A DNA stretch of 8,229 nucleotides from DASQPR01 sp035713725 (GCA_035713725.1 DASTMZ010000058.1:1-8229), one strand, 5' to 3'; shown: positions 1 through 6,249, counted from the stretch's first letter. Program-made: numbers and translations. Notes: generated from the letters alone by a model not told the origin.

Positions 1-11
1 GTTGCGCTCAC
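1..11 (-). CDS. kdpF: Probable KdpF start, cut by left edge
   Basis: Only the first codons are present: GTG AGC GCA AC, read leftward from 11. The GTG overlaps the TGA stop of the upstream microprotein (GTGA), so the two would be translationally coupled. KdpF is a single-helix accessory subunit of the KdpFABC potassium-importing P-type ATPase in the inner membrane. The assignment rests on context: in actinobacterial kdp loci a very small membrane protein commonly precedes kdpF, and kdpF often begins with a similar Met-Ser-Ala sequence. Four codons cannot prove identity. The gene could be another downstream member of the same operon. Confidence 0.45.
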
Positions 12-91
12 AGCTTTTCGGCCCCCTTGACGACCAGCATCAAGACGGCGAACAGCGCCACGGTCAACAGCACGAAGGCCAGATCAGGCAC
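8..91 (-). CDS. 27-residue single-helix membrane microprotein, kdp-associated
   Basis: This short reading frame starts at GTG 91 and stops with TGA at 10..8, giving 27 residues beginning MPDLAFVLLTVALF and ending KGAEKL. It has one hydrophobic helix (about residues 4-21) and a short basic/acidic C-terminal tail, so it should insert once in the cytoplasmic membrane. An AGGAGG Shine-Dalgarno sequence at 105..100 sits 8 nt before the GTG, which is close to ideal and strongly supports translation. From memory, similar unnamed peptides (pattern DLxFxxLTxALFAxLxLxxKGxEKL) lie just before kdpF in actinobacteria. The function is unknown; by analogy with KdpF it may be a stabilising or regulatory subunit of the potassium pump. 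The frame is too short for ordinary gene callers. Confidence 0.8.
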   Translation of the reverse strand: MPDLAFVLLTVALFAVLMLVVKGAEKL

Positions 92-115
92 CGTGCTCTC
101 CTCCTGTCATGTGCT

Positions 116-140
116 CGGGCACGCCAGTGCGACGTGCCCG
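116..140 (-). promoter_or_regulatory. Perfect 8-bp inverted repeat in the leader of the microprotein
   Basis: CGGGCACG at 116-123 and CGTGCCCG at 133-140 are exact reverse complements separated by 9 nt. The element lies 10 nt upstream of the AGGAGG of the kdp microprotein. It could be a DNA operator with arm centres 17 bp apart, or an RNA hairpin in the leader. No run of T follows on the minus strand, so a simple intrinsic terminator is unlikely. The protein or ligand that would act here is not identifiable. Confidence 0.4.
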
Positions 141-183
141 CTTTGTTAATCGATCGCCCCGTCAAATCGGGCGGTCGCACGCC

Positions 184-648
184 CTAAGTGTTCGGTCCTT
201 GGTGGACGCTCGGAGCGGGATTCGCCAAACCGGTCGCCCGCCCATGCGGCGTGCGGGAGCTCGGCCGGAAGCGAAGGGCGGCGGCGAAACGCACCGCCTC
301 ACCAACCCCGAGGCCCAGCGCACTCGCCATCACGAGCAGGAGCAGTCGCCACAGGTCTCCCGCGCCATGCCAGCTCAGCTGGCCCAGCCGGTCCTCGAGG
401 AAGCCGTTGGACACCGCGAAAGCAAGCACGGCCACCACCGCCAGTGCGACCTGGTCGAGCGAGAACGCGGCGAACAGACCCACCGCGATCGCCATCACGG
501 CAAAGCGCCACTCGGCATCCGGCACCGGAATCGCGGCCGCGATCACGGCCGCCACGATGATCCAGACCGCGCCGAGCCCCACAGCGAGACCGGTCGGCAT
601 GGCCTCGGTCCGTACCACATCCGGGTGGCGTCGCATCGACATCGCCAT
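184..648 (-). CDS. Small four-helix membrane protein, KdpD DUF4118-like, kdp-associated
   Basis: A 154-aa protein with four predicted membrane helices at about residues 18-40, 46-63, 66-83 and 99-117, followed by a hydrophilic, Arg/Pro-rich tail of about 30 residues. The order helix, helix, helix, 15-residue polar loop containing FLEDRLGQLSW, then DLW plus a last helix resembles DUF4118, the four-helix sensor region of the KdpD kinase, but no histidine-kinase part is present. This is a fold-level inference by eye; the family has no established function that I know of. The ATG at 648 is preferred because AGAGGA (664..659) lies 10 nt before it. A GTG at 657 would sit almost on that site, and later ATGs at 642 and 636 are possible. 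It is the first gene of the presumed kdp operon, 92 nt ahead of the microprotein. Confidence 0.75.
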   Translation of the reverse strand: MAMSMRRHPDVVRTEAMPTGLAVGLGAVWIIVAAVIAAAIPVPDAEWRFAVMAIAVGLFAAFSLDQVALAVVAVLAFAVSNGFLEDRLGQLSWHGAGDLWRLLLLVMASALGLGVGEAVRFAAALRFRPSSRTPHGRATGLANPAPSVHQGPNT

Positions 649-734
649 GGCGATCACTTCCTCTGGCTCGACCGGCTCGGGTGAACCGGCCCACGCAGGA
701 AGTGAAACGCCGCCGTCAGAGCAACGGCAGGGGC

Positions 735-785
735 CTTGACGCGATAACTACGGCGCCGCCACGGATCTTGACGCGATCCGTACGG
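735..785. repeat. Pair of 19-bp direct repeats upstream of the kdp module
   Basis: CTTGACGCGATAACTACGG (735-753) and CTTGACGCGATCCGTACGG (767-785) agree at 16 of 19 positions and are 32 bp apart start to start, about three helical turns. They occupy most of the 143-bp gap (649-791) between the stop of the ABC permease and the membrane protein starting at 648, about 87-137 bp upstream of its ATG. The spacing suggests a tandem binding site for a regulator such as a response regulator. KdpE is an obvious candidate because it controls kdp in other bacteria, but no actinobacterial KdpE consensus is available to me for comparison. Nothing else convincing was seen in this gap. Confidence 0.5.
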
Positions 786-791
786 GGACTG

Positions 792-2393
792 CTAGCCGAC
801 GTCTCGCCGGCGGAATCCGGCCAGCCCGACCATGGCCAGCGCGACCGCCACGCCCGTCAGGAGCACAAACGGTACGTAGGTGACCGCGACGCCGGGAAGC
901 TTTGGCGTGTGGGTGAACGGTGACAGGTCCATCACCGGCTGCGTAACGTGCAACAGCGGCCCCACCTGCCCGAGGATCACGAACGCGGCAAGCAGCGCCC
1001 ACGCGGCGGTGGTGAGCCGGGGTGCCACGCCAAACAGCAGCGCTGCGATCCCGGCCGGGACCACGGCCGCCGGCCATTGGGCGAGTGCGGCACCGACCAG
1101 GGCGGCGAGCTGGCCACCGACGTCGTGCACCGCGATGCCGTAGGCGAGCCCGGACCCGATGCCGGTCGCGGCCAGCAGAACGGCGGCGCCGACGGCGGCG
1201 AGCAGCAGGTGGCTGCCGGCGTACGTGACCCGTCGCACCGGCGTGGCAAGCACCACCTCGGCACGCAGTGCGGTCTCCTCACTGCGTGCGCGGAGCGTGG
1301 CCTGCACGGCGTACGCAGCCGCGATCAGCGCGCCGATGCCGAGCGTGGCCGTGAAGTATGCGTTCGTGAGGCCGCGTGACCCGCCGAGCCGGTTGATGAT
1401 GTCCCGCAACTGGGCGCTTGTGTCGATCAGTGTGCCGACACCCTTCGCGCTGCCGCCGTACGCCACCCCGAGCAAGAACATGCCTACCGACCAGCCGACC
1501 AGCGAACCGCGGTGCTGCCGCCAGGCGAGCGCGATCGGGTTCCGCAAGCCAGGCGGCGCCGACGCGGGGCCGAGGCGCGGCGGCATCAGCCCGGCGCCGA
1601 TGTCACGCCGAGCGACGAGCGCGTACGCGACACCGGACAGCACAAGTCCGAGTCCGACTCCGAGCGCCAGCACCCACCAGCGCTCGCCGGCGTACGGCCG
1701 CACCTGCTGCGCCCAGCCGATCGGCGACAACCAGGACAGGAACGACAGCGTGCCGCCGTGTGCCGCGTCGCCGACGGCCCGCAGTACGAAGGCCACGCCG
1801 AGCACGGTGAATCCGATGCCGTTGGCCGCGCGGGATCCTTCGGTCAGTTGCGCGGCGACCGCGGCGATGCCGGCGAACGCGATGCCGCACGTCGTGATGC
1901 CGGCGCCCAGCGCAACGGCGCCCGCGCCACCCGCGCCGAGCAGCACCATCACAAGGACGGTCAGCGCGCCGGCGAGCACGTTGAGATAGATCGCGACGGT
2001 CAGGGCCGCGGTCAGTGGTGCGCGCCTGCCGACCACGCCGGCCCCGACGAGTTCGGTGCGGCCGGACTCTTCCTCGGCACGCGTGTGGCGCACCACGGTG
2101 AAGATGCTTGCCATGGCGGCGGCGACCGCCGCAAAGCCGCCGAACCGCCACGCGGTGAGGCCGCCGGTGGTGGACGCGTTGAAGATCGGCCCGTCGAGCG
2201 CCAGTAGCGTCGGGTTCGCCCGGATCGACGCGCCGAACGCCTCGCGCTCCGCGACGGAGTGATAGAGCCCGCGGAACGAGTACGCCGTCGACGCGATGAG
2301 GCCCGCGATGACGTACGCCCAGACGCCGAGCCGGATGCGGTCCCGGCGCACGATCAGTCGCGCGAGCGCGGTGGTGCCGGCATACTGCGTCAT
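792..2393 (-). CDS. ABC-2 type exporter permease, polyketide-antibiotic exporter family
   Basis: A 533-aa polytopic membrane protein forming the channel half of an ABC exporter. It has about twelve hydrophobic segments in two related halves. RAEEESGRTELVGAGVVGR (105-123) is echoed by RSEETALRAEVVLATPVRR (370-388), and WLSPIGWAQQVRPYAGERWW (221-240) has a weaker counterpart at SPFTHTPKLPG (491-501). This two-half layout and the motifs match the actinobacterial exporter family annotated as putative exporters of polyketide antibiotics. The substrate is not predictable. The ATG at 2393 overlaps the ATPase TGA (ATGA), with GGGA 5 nt upstream, so the two genes are translationally coupled. An open frame extends upstream to 2789 but its composition is a shadow of the ATPase gene. 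Confidence 0.9.
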   Translation of the reverse strand: MTQYAGTTALARLIVRRDRIRLGVWAYVIAGLIASTAYSFRGLYHSVAEREAFGASIRANPTLLALDGPIFNASTTGGLTAWRFGGFAAVAAAMASIFTVVRHTRAEEESGRTELVGAGVVGRRAPLTAALTVAIYLNVLAGALTVLVMVLLGAGGAGAVALGAGITTCGIAFAGIAAVAAQLTEGSRAANGIGFTVLGVAFVLRAVGDAAHGGTLSFLSWLSPIGWAQQVRPYAGERWWVLALGVGLGLVLSGVAYALVARRDIGAGLMPPRLGPASAPPGLRNPIALAWRQHRGSLVGWSVGMFLLGVAYGGSAKGVGTLIDTSAQLRDIINRLGGSRGLTNAYFTATLGIGALIAAAYAVQATLRARSEETALRAEVVLATPVRRVTYAGSHLLLAAVGAAVLLAATGIGSGLAYGIAVHDVGGQLAALVGAALAQWPAAVVPAGIAALLFGVAPRLTTAAWALLAAFVILGQVGPLLHVTQPVMDLSPFTHTPKLPGVAVTYVPFVLLTGVAVALAMVGLAGFRRRDVG

Positions 2394-3391
2394 CGGGATC
2401 CCGCCTTCGACCCGATGGACTTTGATCCGATGGACTTTGATCCGATGGAGTTCGAATCGATCGGGCGTGCCTCGGAGGCGGTGTCGTCCGCGTCGCGACC
2501 GTAATGCCGGAGGAACAGTTCTTCCAGCGTCGGTGGCTGGCAGGTGAGACTGCGCAGGCCGATGTCGGTCAGCGCGCGGAGCACGCCGTCGAGGCGGTCG
2601 GTGTCGACCTCGAAGCGGACGCGCGAGCCGTCCACCGCGACGTCGTGGACACCCGGCATCGACGCGAGCCCGGCGGGCGGCGCTCCCGCGAGGTCGGCGC
2701 TGATCGACGTGCGCGTGAGGTGGCGGAGGTCGGCCAGCGTTCCGGTCTCGACGGTACGGCCCAGCCGGATGATCGACATTCGATCGCACAGCGCCTCGAC
2801 CTCAGCCAGGATGTGGCTGGACAACAACACGGTGCGCCCACGTTGCTTCTCGTCCTCGATGCACTCGCGGAAGACCTCCTCCATCAGCGGATCGAGGCCG
2901 GAGGTCGGCTCGTCGAGCAACAGCAGCTCGACATCGGACGCAAGCGCGGCGACCAGCGCGACCTTCTGGCGGTTGCCCTTGGAGTAGGTCCGAGCCTTCT
3001 TGCGCGGATCGAGGTCGAAGCGGTCGAGCAGGTCGTCGCGGCGCTTCGTGTCCAGGCCGCCGCGCAGCCGCCCGAGCAGATCGATCGCCTCGCCACCGGA
3101 CAGGTTCGGCCACAGCGAGACGTCACCGGGGACGTACGCGAGCCGCCGGTGCAGCGTCGCCGTCTCGCGCCACGGGTCACCGCCGAGAAGTCGCACCGTC
3201 CCGCCGTCGGCGCGCAGCAAGCCGAGCAGGATTCGCAACGTGGTGGACTTGCCGGAGCCGTTGGGGCCGAGGAATCCGTGGACTTCACCGGTGGCCACCG
3301 ACAGGTTGAGCCCGTCGAGGGCAACGGTCTGGCCGAATCTCTTGACGAGGCCGTCGGCGAGGATCGCGGGCGTGCCGTTCGGAGTACCCAT
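2390..3391 (-). CDS. ABC transporter ATP-binding protein, drug/polyketide exporter type
   Basis: A 333-aa ATPase that powers the adjacent permease from the cytoplasmic side. Walker A GPNGSGKST is at residues 42-50, a degenerate signature YSKGNRQKV at 136-144, Walker B LLLLDEPTSGLDP at 156-168 and the H-loop SSH at 191-193. The Q-loop position reads YVPGDV, without glutamine, as I recall from this exporter family. A C-terminal domain of about 80 residues (DUF4162-like, about 228-300) follows. The tail ends with three exact SIGSK repeats at 315-329, which is unusual. Starts at GTG 3400, ATG 3397 and ATG 3391 are all in frame; 3391 is preferred because a TTCACA-17-TACGGT promoter would initiate at about 3392, giving leaderless translation. 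The gene is divergent from the regulator at 3455 and overlaps the permease by 4 bp. Confidence 0.93.
   Translation of the reverse strand: MGTPNGTPAILADGLVKRFGQTVALDGLNLSVATGEVHGFLGPNGSGKSTTLRILLGLLRADGGTVRLLGGDPWRETATLHRRLAYVPGDVSLWPNLSGGEAIDLLGRLRGGLDTKRRDDLLDRFDLDPRKKARTYSKGNRQKVALVAALASDVELLLLDEPTSGLDPLMEEVFRECIEDEKQRGRTVLLSSHILAEVEALCDRMSIIRLGRTVETGTLADLRHLTRTSISADLAGAPPAGLASMPGVHDVAVDGSRVRFEVDTDRLDGVLRALTDIGLRSLTCQPPTLEELFLRHYGRDADDTASEARPIDSNSIGSKSIGSKSIGSKAGSR
2405..2461. repeat. 15-bp tandem repeat at the ATPase 3' end
   Basis: On the minus strand the 15-bp unit TCCATCGGATCAAAG occurs three times in tandem with small changes (2449..2405). It is flanked by a degenerate fourth copy reaching 2461. 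Being a multiple of three, it keeps the frame and encodes SIGSK three times at the C-terminus of the ABC ATPase. It ends 11 bp before the permease start codon, so changes in copy number would move the permease start relative to the folded ATPase domain without breaking either frame. It is probably a slippage product. Confidence 0.9.
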
Positions 3392-3398
3392 GCCCATC

Positions 3399-3427
3399 AC
3401 CGTACGCTTCGTTCAGAACTTTGTGAA
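3399..3427 (-). promoter_or_regulatory. Predicted promoter of the ABC exporter operon
   Basis: On the minus strand TTCACA (3427..3422) and TACGGT (3404..3399) are separated by 17 nt, a good match to a housekeeping-type -35/-10 pair. Initiation about 7 nt after the -10 falls at 3392-3391, on the ATG at 3391, so the message would be leaderless. The -35 lies inside the palindrome at 3412-3427. Confidence 0.5.
3412..3427. promoter_or_regulatory. Imperfect palindrome, candidate operator for the divergent regulator
   Basis: TTCAGAACTTTGTGAA matches its own reverse complement at 12 of 16 positions (outer TTCA/TGAA arms and inner AA/TT pairs). It lies in the 63-bp divergent control region, covers the -35 of the exporter promoter and overlaps the -35 of the regulator promoter. 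One bound repressor could therefore silence both directions, as MarR-type regulators next to transporters usually do. Assignment to the regulator at 3455 is by position only. Confidence 0.5.
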
Positions 3428-3447
3428 ACTTCAGTATGCCGTACACT
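3420..3447 (+). promoter_or_regulatory. Predicted promoter of the GbsR/MarR-like regulator gene
   Basis: TACACT (3442-3447) is a good -10. TTTGTG (3420-3425, spacer 16) or TTGTGA (3421-3426, spacer 15) could serve as a poor -35. The start site would fall at about 3454-3455, on the GTG start codon of the regulator, again predicting a leaderless transcript. Confidence 0.4.
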
Positions 3448-3454
3448 GTCGGAT

Positions 3455-3943
3455 GTGAGCGAGGAGACAGTGCGTAACGACGCCGAGGTGGGCGCGTTCA
3501 TCGAACGCTTCGCTTCGGTGCTCGCCGAGACCGGGTGGCAGCGGATGGCCGCCCGTGTCTTCGCAGCGCTGCTCGTCACCGATTCGGGCCGTCGGACCGC
3601 CGCGGAGCTGAGCGAGATCCTCAACGCTAGCCCGGCCGCCATCAGCGGAGCGGTGCGCTACCTGGAGCAGATTGCGTTGGCCAGCCGGGAACGCGATCCC
3701 GGCACGCGACGCGACGTCTACCGGATCGACAACGACATGTGGTTCCGTGTGGCGCTCAGCCAGGACCGCGTGCTCGGCCGCTACATCTCGAGCCTGAGCA
3801 GCGGCATCACGGCCGTCGGCCCGGAGACTCCGGCCGGCGAACGACTCCTCGAGACAAGGGACTTCTTCTCGTTCCTGGCCGCCGAGATGCCGAGACTCAT
3901 GGAGCGCTGGCAGGCCATGCGCGCCGCGCCGGTGGCTAGCTAG
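3455..3943 (+). CDS. GbsR/MarR-family winged-helix regulator of the ABC exporter
   Basis: A 162-aa DNA-binding protein. The winged helix-turn-helix lies at about residues 47-91: TAAELSEILNASPAAISGAV forms the HTH, and RERDPGTRRDVYRI forms the beta wing. Flanking helices (10-40 and 98-155) would form the dimer interface. Length and layout fit the GbsR/MarR regulators that often sit divergently from drug-exporter ABC operons in actinobacteria, where they are thought to repress the transporter. GTG 3455 is preferred because the -10 TACACT predicts transcription starting there. GTG 3470 has GAGGAG only 3 nt away, which is too close. The frame is open far upstream to 2504, but that part is a shadow of the ATPase gene. 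Its TAG stop overlaps the stop of the convergent gene. Confidence 0.87.
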   Translation: MSEETVRNDAEVGAFIERFASVLAETGWQRMAARVFAALLVTDSGRRTAAELSEILNASPAAISGAVRYLEQIALASRERDPGTRRDVYRIDNDMWFRVALSQDRVLGRYISSLSSGITAVGPETPAGERLLETRDFFSFLAAEMPRLMERWQAMRAAPVAS

Positions 3944-4614
3944 GGCAGGCCGACCGAACGGATCACGCGGAGCGCCGCCGGGTCGGGCGTGCCGGCGTCG
4001 ACCGCCGACGGATGCACCCACGGCCGGTACCCGGCTCGGAACGCGTCGAGCGTGGCCGGCGGCGTGAGCACCTCGACATCGGCGTCGGGCGACAGCGCCT
4101 CGGGTTTGGCGTACCCATGTAACGACCAACCGCGAACCGTGCCGTCCGCGACAAGCCCTGGTGCGCCGTGTAGGCGGACCATCGCACCGTTCGGAACGTC
4201 GGCGAAGCGCGCCACGTGAGTGACCTGCGCTCGCGTGCGGCGGACCCGCTCACCGTGCAGGCGAGCGTCCATCTCGGCGGCCCACGGCCGGCGGGGACCG
4301 CCCCCGGCGCGCCACCAGGCGTGCGCGTAGTCGAGGTAGTCGCCGCGCCGGCAATAGGCACACGGCCGATGCCCGGCCGCGAACGCGGTCGCTTCGTCGA
4401 GGAAGAACAAGGCGGTCCAGCGGCCGGGCGGCATCGGATCGCGGCGCACGTCGCGCCACACGAGCGTGCAGCAGATCCACAGCGTGGAACGCCACCGCGA
4501 GACGCCGAGTGACCGGTCCTCGCGATGCAGGCAGCCGCGATTGCCCATCAGCAGGCCACGGGCCGGGTCGGCGACGATCTCACCGGTCGGCGTCACCCGA
4601 TTCTGCAAAGGCAT
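3940..4614 (-). CDS. Uncharacterised protein with Ada-like cysteine motif
   Basis: A soluble 224-aa protein that I recognise only as belonging to a conserved bacterial family without known function. Residues 23-28 read MGNRGC, residues 47-49 ICC, and residues 66-90 run through WTALFF, DEATAFAAGHRP and CAYCRR. The last stretch closely resembles the end of the Ada metal-binding domain (an aromatic strand, A..AG(F/H)RPCxxC). Together C28, C48/C49, C85 and C88 could bind a zinc ion. The C-terminal half (about 120-224) has MVRLHG and LHGYAKP segments with no known motif. No signal peptide or membrane segment is seen. The ATG at 4614 is chosen because the conserved MPLQNRV-type N-terminus begins there; the frame continues upstream as an aceB shadow. 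It is divergent from aceB with a 45-bp gap and overlaps the upstream-facing regulator gene tail by 4 bp. A DNA-binding or repair-related role is possible but unproven. Confidence 0.82.
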   Translation of the reverse strand: MPLQNRVTPTGEIVADPARGLLMGNRGCLHREDRSLGVSRWRSTLWICCTLVWRDVRRDPMPPGRWTALFFLDEATAFAAGHRPCAYCRRGDYLDYAHAWWRAGGGPRRPWAAEMDARLHGERVRRTRAQVTHVARFADVPNGAMVRLHGAPGLVADGTVRGWSLHGYAKPEALSPDADVEVLTPPATLDAFRAGYRPWVHPSAVDAGTPDPAALRVIRSVGLP

Positions 4615-4636
4615 GGAATCATCGTGCGAGGCAGGT

Positions 4637-4663
4637 ATGACACATGTGGACGGTGACGAGTGA
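4637..4663 (+). other. Possible 8-codon leader peptide ahead of aceB
   Basis: ATG ACA CAT GTG GAC GGT GAC GAG TGA encodes MTHVDGDE, and its stop overlaps the GTG start of aceB (GTGA). This could couple aceB translation to a leader, since aceB has only a weak GGTGA ribosome binding site 3 nt before its GTG. The mini-frame itself has no clear ribosome binding site, so it may be chance. The same 45-bp divergent gap (4615-4659) holds the palindrome CACATGTG at 4641-4648 and a weak -10-like TATGAC at 4636-4641. Confidence 0.25.
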
Positions 4664-6249
4664 ACGCATCGGAATCCGCGCCCGGCGTCGAAGTGACGTT
4701 GCACGCCGGCGACGCGCACGACACGATCCTGACTCCTAACGCGCTCGCGTTCGTGGCCGCGCTGCATCGGCGGCACGAGCCGCGACGACGCGAGCTGCTC
4801 GCCGCGCGCGCCGACCGGCAGCGCGCTATCGAGGCCGGCGGGACGCTGGACTTCCGCGCCGACACCGCGTCGGTCCGCGATGCCGACTGGAGCGTGGCAC
4901 CGCCAGCGCCCGGGCTCGAGGATCGCCGTGTCGAGATCACTGGCCCGACCGACGCGAAGATGTCCATCAACGCGCTGAATTCGGGCGCGCGGGTGTGGCT
5001 CGCCGACTTCGAGGACGCAAACACGCCGTTGTGGCCGAACATGATCTCGGGGCAGCGCAACCTGCGCGACGCGATCGACGACACGCTGACGTTTGTCGCG
5101 GACGATGGTCGGCGTTACGAGCTGCGGCCGGCCGACGAGCGGCCGACCATCGTGGTGCGGCCGCGCGGCTGGCACCTGCCGGAGAAGCACCTGCTCGTGG
5201 ACGGTGAACGCGTGTCGGGCGGCCTGCTCGACTTCGCGCTTTACTTCTTCCACTGTGCGCAGCGGCAGCTCGCGGCCGGCCGAGGTCCGTACTTCTATCT
5301 GCCCAAGATGGAGAGCCACCTCGAGGCGCGGCTCTGGAACGACGTGTTCGTGCAGGCGCAGGAGATGCTCGGCATCCCCAGCGGCACGATCCGCGCGACC
5401 GTTTTGATCGAGACGGTGCCGGCCGCGTTCGAGATGGACGAGATCCTGTACGAGCTTCGCGAACACTCCGCCGGACTGAACGCGGGCCGGTGGGACTACC
5501 TGTTCAGCATGATCAAGGTGTTCCGCAGCAAGGGCGCGGACTTCTTGCTGCCAGACCGGAACGCGGTGACGATGACCGCACCGATGATGCGGGCGTATAC
5601 GAATCTGTTGGTGCATACCTGCCATCGACGTGGGGCACACGCGATCGGCGGCATGGCGGCTTTCATCCCGAGCCGTCGCGACTCGGCTGTCAATGAGACC
5701 GCGATGGCGAAGGTACGCGACGACAAGGTACGTGAGGCCGGCGACGGGTTCGACGGCTCGTGGGTCGCGCACCCGGACCTCGTACCGCTGTGCAACGAGG
5801 TGTTCACCGGTGTGCTCGGCGACGCGCCGGATCAGCGACACATCGCGACGGACCGCGTCGACGTACGTGCCGACGCGCTGCTCGATGTGCGATCGACGCC
5901 CGGCGAGCGGACCGAGCAAGGGCTGCGCGCGAACGTGAGCGTGGCGTTGCAATATCTCGCATCGTGGCTACGCGGCACCGGCGCGGTGGCCATCTTCAAC
6001 CTCATGGAGGACGCCGCCACCGCGGAGATCTGCCGATCACAGATCTGGCAATGGATTCGCAACGGCGCGACGCTCGACGACGGCACGCCGATCACGCGCG
6101 ACCTCGTGCTGCGCATCCTCGACGAGGAGATCGCCAAACTCGGCGACATCGACGACTACGGACCGGCCCGGGACACGTTCGTCGAGGTCGCGCTCGGCGA
6201 CCACTACGCGGACTTCCTCACCCTGCCGGCGTACGAGCGCATGCCCTGA
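4660..6249 (+). CDS. aceB: Malate synthase A
   Basis: A 529-aa cytoplasmic enzyme that condenses glyoxylate with acetyl-CoA to form malate and CoA, the second step of the glyoxylate shunt used for growth on acetate or fatty acids. Length fits the A-type enzyme. The family signature REHSAGLNAGRWDYLF is at residues 267-282. The N-terminal block from RVEITGPTDAKMSINALN to LADFEDANTPLWPN spans 90-127. The arginine of VVRPRGWHL (about R169) and the acidic ETVPAAFEMDEI (251-262) belong to the active site. NLMEDAATAEI (447-457) holds D451, the expected catalytic base. All key residues seem intact. The GTG at 4660 is the only sensible start near the conserved region. Isocitrate lyase is not in the window. 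It is convergent with the MFS gene, with 33 bp between the stops. Confidence 0.97.
   Translation: MNASESAPGVEVTLHAGDAHDTILTPNALAFVAALHRRHEPRRRELLAARADRQRAIEAGGTLDFRADTASVRDADWSVAPPAPGLEDRRVEITGPTDAKMSINALNSGARVWLADFEDANTPLWPNMISGQRNLRDAIDDTLTFVADDGRRYELRPADERPTIVVRPRGWHLPEKHLLVDGERVSGGLLDFALYFFHCAQRQLAAGRGPYFYLPKMESHLEARLWNDVFVQAQEMLGIPSGTIRATVLIETVPAAFEMDEILYELREHSAGLNAGRWDYLFSMIKVFRSKGADFLLPDRNAVTMTAPMMRAYTNLLVHTCHRRGAHAIGGMAAFIPSRRDSAVNETAMAKVRDDKVREAGDGFDGSWVAHPDLVPLCNEVFTGVLGDAPDQRHIATDRVDVRADALLDVRSTPGERTEQGLRANVSVALQYLASWLRGTGAVAIFNLMEDAATAEICRSQIWQWIRNGATLDDGTPITRDLVLRILDEEIAKLGDIDDYGPARDTFVEVALGDHYADFLTLPAYERMP

Noticed and set aside
109..739. Plus-strand frames across the kdp leader region
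   Set aside because: They run antisense to the well-supported membrane protein at 184-648 and have shadow-type composition without domains.
2394..2789. N-terminal extension of the ABC permease up to 2789
   Set aside because: The extension is Arg/Pro-rich antisense-like sequence over the ATPase gene. The ATG at 2393 forms a classic ATGA overlap and begins the family N-terminus.
2504..3454. Long plus-strand open frame continuous with the regulator gene, opposite the ABC ATPase
   Set aside because: It lacks recognisable domains, is rich in Arg/Gly/Ala/Gln as expected of an antisense frame in GC-rich DNA, and covers an intact ATPase gene. Only the part from 3455 is real.
4615..5952. Minus-strand extension of the Ada-like gene under aceB giving a 670-residue frame
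   Set aside because: Low-complexity His/Arg/Val composition and complete overlap with intact malate synthase show it is a shadow.
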